From: Topomyia yanbarensis
Taxonomy: Eukaryota > Arthropoda > Insecta > Diptera > Culicidae
Length of the DNA: 64,000 bases
Direction: 5' to 3'
Assembly (NCBI RefSeq): GCF_030247195.1
Contig: NC_080672.1
Span: forward strand, 388,385,037 to 388,449,036
Each line of letters begins with the position of its first letter. The stretch's first letter is position 1. The translations under genes were made by a program, and so were the position numbers. Below the pieces are notes generated by a model that made no database searches, was not told the DNA's origin, and was given only the letters and a program-made list of their open reading frames with translations. This document shows positions 35,331 to 48,233 of this stretch, in pieces.

Positions 35331-36280
35331 TAAAATATATTCAACATTAAAAACAAGAAATATTTAAAGCACTAGAAAAAATGAATAAAGCGTTAAGAAT
35401 GCATAAAAGTAGAGGAATAGATATAAAAGTCAAAAATAAAATAAACATGAAGAAATTAAAAAAATGAATTGAGCAAAAAAGGACAAAATGGAAAACAAAA
35501 GATAGTATAAAACTAAAATGGTATACCATAGAAACACACAAAATAACAAGAAGAAATTGAAAAAAATAGATTAGATTATTTAAAGAATGGAAAACAACAT
35601 TAAAAATGAAACTTGACAGAAATTCAAACAGCCTAAATGTAAAGCGAAGAAAAAATGCACATAATGGCAAAAAATCCAAGGTTTTCTAGAAAAATAAAAA
35701 ATATAAGAAAACAAACCTATTGGACAATGGCCAACAGAAAAAAACACTTTCAAAATAGGTTATATGGAAAAATGAAGAGTAACGAAAATGAACAAAATGA
35801 AAGATTAAGGAACATGCGTAAAAAATAAAAAATATTATAATAAATTAGCAATGAGAAAAAATAAAATTACAGAAAACGGAAAGCTAAAAACTAGAAAACA
35901 TGTACCAAAATACGAGAAATGTTGATAAAGGGACAATGAGATATTTTGGAATGAGAAAAGGAAAAATGCAAAAATATAAAAGAAAAAAGAGAAAAAAGAA
36001 AATAGAAAAGGGGAATGATAAGAATGAATGGAACTAATAGACTAATTTTAAAAGTTTGATGGAATGACAAAAGAAACAAATGAAAAAGCAGGGTATTAAA
36101 ATATGAAACAACAGAAAAAATAAAATAGAATGGAAAAATTGCAAATAAAATGGAAAAACTCGGCAATGACTATAAATTAAGGTAAGTGGTATGGGTAAAA
36201 ATGCAAAAATGAACAGCGTGAAAAGCAGGATAAAATAAAAATATGGTAACAATGGAAATAGATAAAAAAGCAGAATGTTG

Positions 36281-36627
36281 AAATTGCAGATATACCACGA
36301 CTTGCAGCCTTCATCAGTGTTTGTATCAATATGCCTTCATCAATGTTTGTATCAATATGCGAAAGACATCAAAAAAGAAAAGTGTTTAATATAACATTCC
36401 ACTAAGTCGCCCAAAAACAGTGCCTTTTAAAGTGCTGAAAAAAATTGATCAACGAAATTTTAACAAATTTTTTAAACATCCATGTACAAATGGGGAAATA
36501 GCGAAACATGGATCAAATTACAAATAAGGGTTGTGGTTGGATTTTACGCTATGCTGGTTTCGAAAACATTCATAAAAGCCAAACAGGCTCTGCTTTATTT
36601 CTTATGTAGTTCGTAGCGCAAAATATA
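36281..36627. other. no recognised gene
   Basis: Short AT-rich stretch between the A-rich tract and the pogo-like element. It has a local duplication TGTTTGTATCAATATGC at about 36320 and 36345. Confidence 0.4.
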
Positions 36628-37381
36628 CACTGAAACCTCCATTTACGAACCAAACCGGGGGTCCGTAAACAGAATTAGTTCGTAAAAAAAGTGTTCGTTA
36701 TTTGGGATTTAGTTAGTAAAAAAAGTTGGCTTCACATACTTATTAATATTCGTTGGTTGAGCAATATTCTGGATAACCCTAACAATATGGGTATTTTTGG
36801 AACGGGCTTGACAAGTAGATGCTAAAAATGGACAATTGGAAAAGTTTTAAAATCCAAAATGGCGACTTCCGGTTGAGCAATATTCTCGATAACCCTAACA
36901 ATATGGGTATTTTTGGTACGGGCTTGACAAGTAGATGCTGAAAATGGACAAATGGAACCTTTTCCAGGTTCAATATGACGATTGCCGGTTGAGCAATATT
37001 CTTGATAACAAACAATATGGGTTCTATTTCCGTCATTCATTCGTCTACCCTATCCCGAAAATACCCATATTGTTGAGGTTATAGAAAATTTATCTAAACC
37101 GGAAGTCGCCATCTTGGAATCCAAAATGGCTCAAGACATCGATTTCCGTCATGCACTCGTCAATCCCATTCTGAAAATACTCAACTTATATTAGTAACAG
37201 TTAACTAAGAATACATAAGTATATAACTTCATTCTGTAATGTACGAACTCAAACTTTCCAAAAAGTGTTCTTTATTCCGAATGTAGTTCGTAAAAAAAGA
37301 GTTCGTTATTTCGAATTTAGTTCGTAAAAACGTAAATTGAATATTACATAAAAAAAGAGTTCGTAAATGGAGGTTTCAGTG
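36628..37381. mobile_element. pogo/Tigger-like miniature element with internal tandem repeats
   Basis: Termini CACTGAAACCTCCATTTACG and its exact inverse at the right form a perfect inverted repeat of at least 23 bp, flanked by TA on both sides (36626-36627 and 37382-37383). The CAGTGAAACCTCC-type terminus and TA target are typical of pogo/Tigger relatives in the Tc1/mariner superfamily (family knowledge). TTCGTAAAAAAAG words recur near both ends. The interior has a 116-bp tandem repeat starting at 36761, 36877 and 36993 (GCAATATTCTxGATAAC). Without a transposase it is non-autonomous. Confidence 0.88.
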
Positions 37382-37726
37382 TATCATACATTTTTTACAC
37401 TCACTGCAGAGTGTAAAGTTATGGTAGAGCTTTTAGGTGCATTTTTTCGCATTTGTGAAGAGTTTTGTTGATTTAGTGGGGCAGTACTTCACATCCTTGA
37501 ATATCTGCAAACAATCAACAAGCATCAGCCACTCTCGCTGTGAAGTATAACTCAAGCGAACTGTGCTCTGCTTTACAGTAAACAAACGCGACACTTCAGT
37601 GTCTTTCAAGAATCTTTGTTGATCCATTGAAGTGAAGGTCCTGTGGGGCAAGGTGAATCTGAACCCAAATGGTGGCGAGCACTTTTTAAATATATTGGCC
37701 AACACCGAGAGGGGGCCCACTTATCG
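37382..37726. other. no recognised gene
   Basis: A 95-codon reverse frame (37433-37720) has a plausible amino-acid composition but no motif I recognise. It is adjacent to a repeat copy and could be a decayed element ORF. Confidence 0.3.
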
Positions 37727-38325
37727 TTGGGGGTCTGCAACCTGAGAATGATATTTATGACGACTGTGTGCTAGACGATTTATAAAATGATGCTGAGAAA
37801 TCCAAAATAATCCACTGGATTCATCCGGGCGAAATCCGAATTACATGAACAAAGACCCGGAATTTGCCTCAAAAACCGGTGTGGCAACCCTATATAGAAG
37901 GTTGAGAAGTTTTCTTTTCCTTTCTAATTACTTTTGATAATTACCCAGCAGTTGCGAAGACATGACAATAAATCAAAAAATCGATTTCATATTGACGAAA
38001 TTTGAAGACAACCTCATATGACTTCTAATCAAATCATTAATTTTTTACCCCTAGTGAGTCTAATCTAATTTTTTTTTCGATTATAGAAATTTTAATCTTA
38101 GGGCCATTCACTTCTTCATTTAAGTTAGAAAATTTTCTTTAAAAATTCTCCATTCCTATGTGCGAGGTTAGGAATCGAACTCAGATGAGGTGCGTACATG
38201 GCAGTCGATGTACCAACTACGCTATAGCCGCCCTGGTCTGATCTTCTAATTGGGTGCAAATACATATATTTGATATCAAATATGCAGTAGTTTTTAAAAT
38301 CATACACAAGATATTGATTTTTTTT
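37727..38325 (+). mobile_element. composite repeat with a SINE inside (copy 1)
   Basis: This segment is repeated in inverted orientation at 63376-64000. Shared blocks are the CTGCAACCTGAGAATGAT start, GGCGAAATCCGAATTACATGA, AAACCGGTGTGGCAACCC, GAAGACAACCTCATATGAC and the end ACTACTGCATATTTGATATC (reverse). Both copies carry the SINE at the same point, so the composite unit spread or duplicated after the SINE had inserted. No coding capacity. Confidence 0.75.
38067..38238 (-). mobile_element. tRNA-derived SINE within the composite repeat
   Basis: Reverse-strand A box TAGCGTAGTTGG (38213-38224) and B box AGTTCGATTCC (38171-38181), then the family body and tail to TTTCGATTATAG at about 38073. 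Confidence 0.85.
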
Positions 38326-41300
38326 TTTTGAAAGTATTGACCAAAATTTTAGTTTCCTTTAATAATCCGGGCCCCCTTCAAAACTCCGGGCCCGGGGGGA
38401 AACGCCCCGGAATATTGGAATATTGAATATTGGAATATTTTTTCGATGCAATCAAAAACAATTTCGTGGCAAACTTTTTTTTTCGAATGCTCACAATTTC
38501 GTAAATAACCCGCTTATGGCAATTGTTTCTCTCCGATTGCCGCACCAAAAAGTAGTACAGCTGATTGAAGCAATCAACAAACAATTACGCTCCCGTTAAG
38601 AGCCTTCTTCCGAATCATTGCCAGCTCCATGGAACCGAGTGTCGAACAAGTAGCCGCTGGCATCTGCAGGTATCGAAAAACCTCCTCTTTTCGTAAGAAT
38701 ATCAACAAAAACAGATGTAGTTCATATAACAATTTCCTGGAAGCAATCTGAGATAAAAAAAAAAGTTCAATACCAGTGCCTTGGTAAAGTGGAGATGTAC
38801 AACCAGCTCGAAAGGTGTAACCCGCACTTCAGGATGCTTGAATGACGAAGAAAAACCAAAGACAATCCAAAATAACGTTCAGTATTGAACTTAATAGACT
38901 AAATCAAGACGGGTTAACCGATATCAGCATACCTGTAGACCGTCGGTCCGCCGGTTAAGCCCTTTTTACTTCTACGCGAATCAATTGTATGTCGCTCGCA
39001 TGTAGGGCGGTCTCGCTCGGTAACAAAGAAAGTAGTAGTTTGTGTGACAGAACGAAAAACAAATGGTTCCCAAAATAAGCAAGTCACGCTACTCACCTAC
39101 ATAGGTACATGCGATAGTCAGTCGCTAGATGGAAAATTGAAAATCGAAATCGATGCTCACGGCTGCAAAGCGCCGAGGTCAAAGAAAAATAACCGAGCGA
39201 GCATCGATGATGTGCTGGGGAATGAGTTTGATTGGTTCTGTCATGATGATTGGAGTTTTTCTTCCGGTTCCTGATTCTTTTTGCAAGCTACAATAGCTGT
39301 TTGAGTGAGGGTTTTTTTTTTGGTTTGTTTGTAGTCAATTGTTTTTTTTTCGAGAAGTAAAGTAATTTTTAACGAGAAAGAGTTTTCCGCTCAGCGTGCT
39401 GTTGTTCCATGTTATTCTTTTTCTTTTTTTTCCAGAGGATGGTTGAATCGCGGTTTACATGAAAAACGTTTAGGCTAGAACAGAACTTATTAAATTCGGT
39501 ATAATCTTTCAAATCGATATACACTGAAACAAACTCATATTTGTACATCGCTAAAGAATGAAAAATTAGCATCATGCTTGAAATTTTCGTTTTCTAGTTG
39601 AATAACTCCAATTATTTCAAAATTTTACACAGTTAAGAAGAATCTGTTGTGTAGATTGTAAGTATTACCAGTTGACGACTTCAATCCTTTCGTAAAACTT
39701 TATATTTACCACTGGAATTTGCTTACTATACAGGATGTGATTTCCGAGCACCTGAATCAGCCCGCCGACCGCAAAAATGAGGTAGCTAATGTCAAATCCC
39801 GACCCCGTTGATCGTCTTAAAATATTAACCACCAAACTCAACTCGTACGTTTTCACTTTTCCAGCCCCACAAAAACCACATTCGGGCGGCTGTTGTTCGT
39901 CGGTTACAGCTTGAGTTTGGAGCAGGATTACAGCTAACTTTTACAACTTTTTGAGAGCTCCACTTTTGACAACATACAGGAACATATAACCTTTCCGCCG
40001 AACTCGCCGCCTCCATTCCGAGGCAGATGATGGTTGCGATGTACAGGTACACATAAAGCGGATTAAGTTATTACCAAACTGTAGTTTTGCCGCCGTGTCG
40101 CTGCCGCATCCGCGTGCTTCCAGCGGCAACACATACCGACGACTGTGCTAGTGGTGTGGGGGGGGGGGAGTGCCGAGGCAGGTAATCATGTGAAATAATT
40201 TATTATGCTAGTTAGAATTTTGAGTTATAGGCAGATGAGCTAATATACTGCGGCAGGCAGTTGAGCTGGGTTCTCGCAGTGGTTTGAAGCTTTAGTTCAT
40301 CAGTTTAGTGGATTGTGAAGACGGGGTTTGAAACGCGTTTGAAAGATGTTATCTATTATGACAGCAGGGGTGGTTTTTGTTAAAATAAGTACGGCCATGA
40401 TAAAACGTAAATATGAAATATCAAATGCGAAGCTCTTCAAATTTGAGGTACTGGTGATCAAAGAAATTGATAGTGGAGTGAGATTGAATTCCTATCCAGA
40501 TAAATTTGAATTAATTATTTCTAGAAAATATATTACTGATACCGAACTACTTAGGCAGAATCATGCGTGTTCACTTCGTAAGCGCTATAAACTATTCTAA
40601 TTCAAAATTTCACATTTTAATGCGTCCATAAAAATTGTTGAATTATGAGGTAGAACACTTGTAAAATTCGGTTTATCCATGTTGAATTCAAATCCAGATT
40701 GTGGGCATAAAATACTTGAGGTTTTCTATTCCGTTCTATATGATTATATACGATTTGCCTTGAAATGAATTGTTCCGTCTAAATTTATAGATTCGAGTAA
40801 ATTATAGGTTTTACTCCAAAATAAATTTTCAACAGACGAACGAAACGCGGGGGAACGGCAAACTATCTTTTGAGATGATAGCTAAACACCTTTATTTTAT
40901 CCTAAAGGAAGAAAAATGGATTAACAAATTTGCATATAAGAGCACAAAATCTTACTTTGAAAAGTTGAATTTCAGTCTTTCGACTTTTCGTATCCCTATA
41001 TTCGTCAGCGACCCAGAGCTTCTGTGTTTGGCTAAACGAGACATCACTTGGTTTCAGTCAGTAAGTGGCGCCAATTTGGTGCTAGTTTGGATACATCGTC
41101 AAACTGGCAGCAAGTTGGTGTCAGTTACTGATGAGTGGAACACGAGATAGCAAAAATAGACGATTTTAGTGTAATTAATATAGGGCCGTAGCGCGATCTT
41201 CTAGTGCTTTTGGCGGTGTCTCAGTTTTGCGCCTCTTCGGTGTTTAACTCGGCTCCTTTTCAGCTCCATGGGTCCATGGAAATGGCGCACTTATTTAATA

Positions 41301-41435
41301 ACTTTTCTTATTATGTTTACAAAGCAGATCAAGATTTTAATGCTGTCAAATGAAATAGTTGACAGTTGCGGCATTTGTCAACGAATATGTGAAATGAAGT
41401 GTCTGTAAGACAATCCAACCGGTAAGTGATGTATA
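38326..41435. other. mostly unrecognised non-coding DNA
   Basis: 38350-38420 has GGGCCC-rich words. 38880-39290 and 39700-40160 are GC-richer, with open frames up to 76 codons on either strand but no known domains. 40150-40162 is a G run. 41050-41150 shares GCTAGTTTGGATACATCGTC and AGTTACTGATGAG with the insertion at 57292-57423. No gene is supported. Confidence 0.4.
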
Positions 41436-41469
41436 AGGGGTGTTCATCAAAAATGAGAATACTACAAAA

Positions 41470-42457
41470 TACTCCAGCGTTTTCCTGACATAATCGGAAA
41501 ACGCCTTGTCCGGCCAGAAGATGTACTACTCATCCGCATGATGCTCCTTTAAGAACGACAGAAGAATTGTCTCAAGACATTCCTCCTGGTACACTTGTTG
41601 ATTCATGGCCTAAACCACGGCTTTGAAACCCCTCTGTCCGATGTGGCGATGTGCAGCATAATTTTTTTTTTTTTCAAATATATGCTCACAGATAACAGAC
41701 GTTCAGGCCAGTACTAAATTTCTTCACAAACCTGTACAAAATTTCAAATTGATAAACGTTGGAAATATGTGTTTCACTGTTGTCATCTGCGCAACTGTTT
41801 GCTGCACATGTTTGACAGCTGCATTCTAATTGCATTGTATCGATCACTGCGCCATCTACAAGTGTTTGCGAAACGTGTTTCAGACGTCTGATTTATTCGG
41901 AATTTCAGTACCGGCTATTTACACACGATTCAAATCGAGCTCAAACGTCTGTTATCTGTGATATGCTTAAACTTATATTTTACTTCGGAGGGTGTAGCGG
42001 ACTTGTCGCAGGAATACTAGCTGTCATTTCCTGGAATGTGGGTCTTCGAAAGCGGAAAATAACGAACGACGTCCTGCGGTAGTTCTTCGTAATCCACCGG
42101 CACTGTGATTTCACGATCGCTATCAGCTCGTCCTCGTTCTCGGGGGACCGAGTCTTCTTCCGACAGATGATGTCCTCCAGCTTGAGGGTTCGGTGATTCA
42201 AGGTATGGGAGCAGTGATATTTTCGGATAGCGTCACGCAAACTCGTACCGTCCCTGTTGTCGAACAGATTTTTCAACACTTTTTTCTTCTTCTTCGTCAT
42301 TAACACCGCCGGACGGTCGCTACCGGCCTTCCTCCTCCATGTTCAGGTATGTAAGGACCCGGTAAACTGTACTCACGCGCACGTTTTCGCTCCGATGAAC
42401 ATGCGTTTCGCAAAACCGTACAACATGCTCGCGGAGTGCTTGCTGTTTTGACGCCAT
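41470..42457 (-). pseudogene. Tc1/mariner-type transposase, multiply broken
   Basis: Read on the reverse strand from an ATG at 42457 (MASKQQALREHVVRFCETH). The N-terminal DNA-binding region continues through STVYRVL, shifts frame near 42320, then MTKKKKKVLKNLF and SLRDAIRKYHCS (second helix-turn-helix) and IICRKKTRSP. After another shift near 42070 one reads YFPLSKTHIPGNDS, a stop, then YSCDKSATPSE, the segment that normally follows the first catalytic Asp. The DDE triplet itself is lost. The nested element interrupts here. Beyond it GVSKPWFRP and, after another shift, NQQVYQEECLE and FWPDKAFSDY are seen, the latter with the second catalytic Asp. The protein then runs into the terminal repeat, so the third catalytic residue is missing. 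This copy cannot be active. Confidence 0.8.
41687..41960. mobile_element. 274-bp miniature element nested in the transposase, 7-bp target duplication
   Basis: Termini CACAGATAACAGACGTT and, at the right, AACGTCTGTTATCTGTG are perfect inverted repeats. ATATGCT flanks both sides exactly (41680-41686 and 41961-41967). No coding capacity. It inserted after the host transposon. Confidence 0.88.
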
Positions 42458-42615
42458 CTTCGATTGAACTGATAGCACCCGAGCGAAAAGAAACCATTGC
42501 CACCCATTTCTAGGGAGTCCAGAGAGCAATTCTCTTGGAGAGAAAAAAAATTACGCTCTTTACTTTAATTACAGAAAGGTATTGAAATCATTCTCATTTT
42601 TTATTGAACCCCCCT

Positions 42616-43026
42616 TAATTACAATGCTTCTGATGAAGGAATTCAATAGCAATAAGTTCATTCATGAATAAGGACGACCAATACAAATGTGGTTACAATG
42701 CTGCTTGATGCTTCCTAGTTTATAGATAATCACCTGAATTTTTTTTTTGTTGATTTGACAAAGCAGTTTTGGTTAAACGCCACTGAGAAGTGCACCCCTT
42801 GCAGACCTTCAAACTTATTATTTTCTCACGCAATAGGAATAAGGGGCGAAGTACACCAATTGAGCAAAATTACCACATCAGTTGGAGAATTTTTAGCCAA
42901 TTTTTATTCAATTTCTAGGCATGTATAGCATTTATAAATAAAATGTGGAAACTAATTCCTAGACAATATTTAGAAAACGACGTGGTAAACCGAAATTTTC
43001 TACCCAATTTCTAACAAAGCCATCAA
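42616..43026. other. no recognised feature
   Basis: AT-rich; no gene or repeat partner seen. Confidence 0.4.
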
Positions 43027-43785
43027 TATGGACCATCAACAGACCACTAAAGAAATGGAGCATTTTATCGACTTTGTAAAATCAGTTGACACTTGGAATT
43101 TGAAGGTGAAGTATTTGTCCGGGAGGCAGTACATGCAGATCAGTTAACTGCGCAGAAGAATAATTGAAAACAGCCACCCAGATCTATCATAGCAAATTCG
43201 TAGAATTAATTTGAATATTTATTACATCATCCACCGTTAATTAATAACTTCCGATGATTGGAAACTTGTAACATACACCGAAAGACCCAATTTTCCAAAG
43301 ATGCTTCGACTGTCGTTCATTTTATGTAAACTCCAGCCGCCAATCTTGAGCTGTAGATTCGTGAAATCAGTTGACGGTAGGTGGTTGAAGGCAATGGATT
43401 GCCATCCGGTCATGCATTGAGAAAAGATACGTGCTTTAGTATCCCCTGGCTCCATAAATGAACTCTTCTGAAAGAGACCTAGCTGATGGTAAAATGAATG
43501 TCGTACAAGATTCGTCACATAGACTCCGCCACCTGTTGAAAGTCGTACATACTGAACTCAGTCAGACCATATCTGAACTACTTTCAGATCAAAATTGTAT
43601 TCTACAAATTTAAAAAACTAGCGAATTTACATCCCGCCTACAAAGCTGAGATCGACGGCGTCGTCACCTATTCGAGCCTGTTTGGTGTAGATCTACTGAA
43701 GCACGTGGACCAGTTAGCGAAGGTTTCGAATGACAAAGGCCCGGTGCACCGCGGTGTGGTAAATATGCAGAGAATCTTGTATTAG
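43027..43785 (+). pseudogene. coding-like fragments of unknown identity
   Basis: Two forward segments have strikingly protein-like composition. The first starts at ATG 43027 (MDHQQTTKEMEHFIDFVKSV) and runs 39 codons to a stop. The same frame continues with LRRRIIENSHPDLS and another stop. The second runs from about 43550 to a stop near 43785 (about 78 codons) and includes KKLANLHPAYKAEIDGVV and PVHRGVVNMQRILY. I do not recognise the family. It could be the remains of a retroelement, an inserted viral gene or a host gene. Stops indicate decay. The reverse-strand frame at 43237-43557 lies between them. Confidence 0.35.
43237..43557 (-). CDS. unknown reverse-strand frame
   Basis: About 106 codons open (93 from the first ATG at 43518), containing GGGVYVTNLVRHSFYHQLG upstream of and across the ATG and DFTNLQLKIGGWSLHKMND later. 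Composition looks like a soluble globular protein rather than translated AT-rich noise. I recognise no domain. It could be a fragment of a mobile-element or viral gene, or an exon. Confidence 0.3.
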   Translation of the reverse strand, partial: VQYVRLSTGGGVYVTNLVRHSFYHQLGLFQKSSFMEPGDTKARIFSQCMTGWQSIAFNHLPSTDFTNLQLKIGGWSLHKMNDSRSIFGKLGLSVYVTSFQSSEVIN

Positions 43786-44109
43786 GTAACGTGCCTATTG
43801 TGGGAAGAGTCCACGTGAACTATTACCCTGCCCAGCGTACAAATATTAGGGGACCCGGGAGCAAGTCGGACACCTTAAGAGCAATCATTTTTCTAAATTT
43901 CCTCAAAGCTCCTAAAATTGTGTATTCTGTTCATAATCCTTGTTTAGCTGGTTCTTAACAAGATATATTTTTTTCAGCGTTTCAAAAAAATGGTTTTTTT
44001 GAAAATTATAGGTTGCCAAAAAATGACATTTTAAAAACACGTCGGGTCAGACCAACATCCCAAAGGGGCAAAAGCGATACCCTTTTTAACTTTCGCTTTG
44101 TCCAATTTT
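43786..44109. other. no recognised feature
   Basis: Contains GGGGACCCGGGAGCAAGTCGG near 43851, resembling a degenerate terminal repeat, but no partner was found. Confidence 0.35.
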
Positions 44110-44126
44110 TGTCATTAAAGCTATTA

Positions 44127-46098
44127 TCATGATTTAATCTGTTCCACAACATTCCGCCACGTCACTCGGTCAGTTGCTGCTTGTCTCCAACCTCTCAGGT
44201 GCCCGATACTTGCAAGGTTTTGCTCCAATTGGTCCATCCACCGGAAACGCTGCGCTCCTCTCCGTCTTGTACCTGCCGGGTTGGAGCTGAAAACTAACTT
44301 GGTGGGGTTGTTGTCCGGCATCCTCACAACATGCCCCGCCCGCCGTACCCTTCCAGCTTGAGCTACTTTCCGGATACTTGGCTCACCGTAGGGTCGCGCA
44401 AGTTCGTGGTTCATCCTTCTCTTCCACCTGCCATCCTCCTACACACCACCGAAGATCGTTCTCAGTACCCTTCTTTCGAAGACTTCGAGTGCTTGCAGAT
44501 CCTCCTCGAGCATTGTCCACGTTTCGTGCCCGTAGAGAACCACCGGTCTAATCAGTGTGTTGTACATGGCACATTTCGTGCGGCGGTGAAGCTTTCTGGA
44601 TCTCAAAGTTTTGTGGAGCCCACAGTAAGCACGACTTCCAGAGATAATACGCCTTCTGATCTCCCGGCTGGTGTTATTGTCCGCAGTTACCAATGAGCCT
44701 AGATAGATGAACTCGTCAACCACCTCGAACTCGTCGCCGTCGATCGTAATACTACTGCCCAAGCGTTCCCTATCGCAATCGGTTCCGCCAGCCAGCATGT
44801 ACTTCGTCTTAGACACATTTATCTTCAGTCCTACTCGTGCTTCTTCGCGCTTCAGTCGGTTATACAGATCTGCTACCGTCTCCTTGTTTCTACCGATTAT
44901 GTCCACGTCGTCAGCGAAGCACACGAACTGTCCGGACCTCGTGAAAATCGTGCCCCGCATGTTGAACCCCGCTTTTCGCATTACACCTTTCAGCTCCATA
45001 TTGAACAGCAGGCAGGACAGCCCATCGCCTTGTCTTAGTCCCCTGCGTGTTTCAAACGGACCCGAGAGGCCGCCCGAAATGACACAACACCTTACACCAT
45101 CCATCGTAGTCTTAATCAGTTTTGTCAGCTTCCCAGGGAAGCCGTTCTCGTCCATCATTTTCCATAGCTCCACACGGTCCACCGTGTCATATACGGTTTT
45201 AAAGTCGATGAACAGGTGATGTGTCGGGACCTGGTATTCAGGGCATTTTTGGAGAATTTACCGTATAGTAAAGATTTGGTCGTTTGTTGATCTGCCGTTG
45301 ATGGAACCGGCCTGATAACTCCCGACAAATCTATTTACCAGCGGTGATAGGCGCCGGAACATAATCTGGGATAGCACTTTGTAAGCAGCATTTGTCACTG
45401 TGATCGCTCTGTAGAGTTCACAGTCCAATTTGTCGCCTTTCTTGTATATCGGCCCCTTTCTTCCACTCCTCCGGTTCCCTGTACCAGATTCTTTCGATAA
45501 TTCGGTGCATGCATTCCGTCAGTTTCTCCGGACCCCCTTCGAAGAGTTCTGCTCCTAGACCATCCTTACCAGCTGTCTTGTTGTTCTTGAGCTGTTGAAT
45601 AGCCTCGTTAACCTCATTCATAGTCGGCGCCGGTACATCCCCGTCGGCTGCGACACTGACATAATCTCCTCCTTGAACGCCCGATTTTCCGCCTGCGCAC
45701 CATTCAGATGTTCATTGTAATACTGCGTCCACCTTTCGACCACCTCACGTTCATCCGTCAAGATGCCACCTTCCTTGTCTCTACACCTTTCGGCCCGCGG
45801 CACAAAACCGTTGCGAGAGTCATTCAGCTTCTTGAAGAACGCTCGCGTTTCCTGAGAGCGATACAGCAGCTTCATCTCTTCTCTCTCAGACTCTTCCAGG
45901 CGACGCTTTTTGTCCTGAAAAAGTCTGCTCTTTTCGCTTCCGTCGATATGACTCCACGTTCTGACGAGTGGCTTGAAGCAACATCGCCGCGCGTGCTGCA
46001 TTCTTCTCGTCCAATATCTCTTGGCACTCGCCATCGAAGCAATCGTTCCGACGACTCCTCTGTACGTATCCCAGGACGCTCTCTGCAGTGCTGCTCAT
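44127..46098 (-). pseudogene. RTE-type reverse transcriptase with linker and C-terminal domain
   Basis: The linker (45618-46098) has basic, helical sequence. The RT begins with IQQLKNNKTAGKDGLGAELF (45540-45610). After a frameshift one reads NAAYKVLSQIMFRRLSPLV, then GSYQAGSINGRSTNDQIFT and, beyond a stop near 45273, HHLFIDFKTVYDTVDR (motif A Asp). The open frame 44439-45182 carries GLRQGDGLSCLLFN (motif B) and FVCFADDVDIIGR (motif C, FADD in place of YADD), then LKINVSKTKYML and VLYGHETWTM. The last part (44127-44414), in another frame, has AGHVVRMPDNNPTKL and RWMDQLEQNL, the usual RTE C-terminal region. The conserved catalytic aspartates survive, but four or more lesions disable the gene. 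Confidence 0.85.
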
Positions 46099-46215
46099 GG
46101 CTACTTAAGTCCTGGTCCAGCAGTCCTCAAAGGGAGCATCGATGAGCCCCTCCTTCGGTGGCAGCGCTGCTTCAAGATGCTGCACGTACGTTGTCGCGAC
46201 GTTGGTTTCCCTCAG

Positions 46216-46694
46216 TCAGTCCAGGTTAGACCGCGGCGGGCGCCGGTATCTTACACTGTTCACTACGGATAGTTTTGGACGCAGTTTAACCATCACCAGA
46301 TAGTGGTCCGAGTCGATGTTAGCGCCTCGATAGGTCCTTATGTCGATAATGTCCGAGAAGTGCCGTCCATCAATCAGAACATGATCAATTTGCGTCTCTG
46401 TTTGTTGCGGTGATCTCCAGGTGTACCGGTGTAGGAGGCGGTGCTGGAAGAAGGTGCTCCTTATGGCCATGTTCTTGGAGGTGGCGAAATTGATTAGTCT
46501 TAGGCCGTTCTCGTTCGTCTGCTAGTGGGCGTTTAACCTTCCAATTACCGGTCTGTATTAAAACCTCCTGCCCAACCTGAGCATTAAAGTCGACAATGAC
46601 GATCTTGACATCATGTATTGGGCAGCGATCGTATTCACGCTCCTGCCGCGCGTAGAATTCGTCCTTGTCGTCATCGCTACTTCCGAGGTGGGGA
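46216..46694 (-). pseudogene. AP-type endonuclease, C-terminal part
   Basis: After the insertion the sequence resumes with DDKDEFYARQEREYDR and VKIVIVDFNAQVGQE (the usual GDFNAxxG motif, here VDFNAQVG). After a frameshift near 46430 it gives TQIDHVLIDGRHFSDI and DSDHYLVMVKLRPKL, the IDHVxID and SDH motifs that complete the catalytic centre. Two frames are needed, so the copy is broken. Confidence 0.8.
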
Positions 46695-46702
46695 CTATGC
46701 AC

Positions 46703-48225
<1,523 letters not shown>

Positions 48226-48233
48226 CTATGCAC

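Larger units (their letters stand above)
31390..36280. repeat. A-rich, strand-asymmetric degenerate tract (interrupted by a hAT-like element)
   Basis: 31390-31798 and 35339-36280 are dominated on the forward strand by A with runs such as AAAATGAAAAA and AAAATGGAAAA, with very few T runs. This sustained bias over about 1.35 kb is unlike the neighbouring AT-rich DNA, where A and T are balanced. Reverse-strand open frames here are Phe/Leu/Ser-rich peptides caused by the bias. The two halves join cleanly when the element at 31799-35330 is removed. Confidence 0.7.
41436..42615 (-). mobile_element. Tc1/mariner-superfamily transposon, inactive
   Basis: Inverted termini AGGGGTGTTCATCAAAAATG (left) and, read in reverse from the right, AGGGGGGTTCAATAAAAAATG. 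TA flanks both sides (41434-41435 and 42616-42617). About 1.18 kb, including a 274-bp nested element and its duplicated target. It contains a broken transposase on the reverse strand. Confidence 0.85.

Noticed and set aside
35347..36252. Hydrophobic Phe/Leu-rich reverse frames resembling membrane proteins
   Set aside because: Caused by T-rich composition of the reverse strand of the A-rich tract; three overlapping frames behave alike.
36601..37383. Possible CRISPR-like spaced repeats (116-bp spacing)
   Set aside because: Whole 116-bp units repeat, not short repeats with unique spacers, and the genome is eukaryotic; they sit inside a TA-flanked inverted-repeat element.
44331..45219. Forward frames of 121 and 170 codons
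   Set aside because: Shadows of the reverse-strand RTE reverse transcriptase, which carries recognisable motifs A, B and C.
45708..46272. Forward frames of 145 and 99 codons
   Set aside because: Opposite strand of the RTE linker region; no domain.
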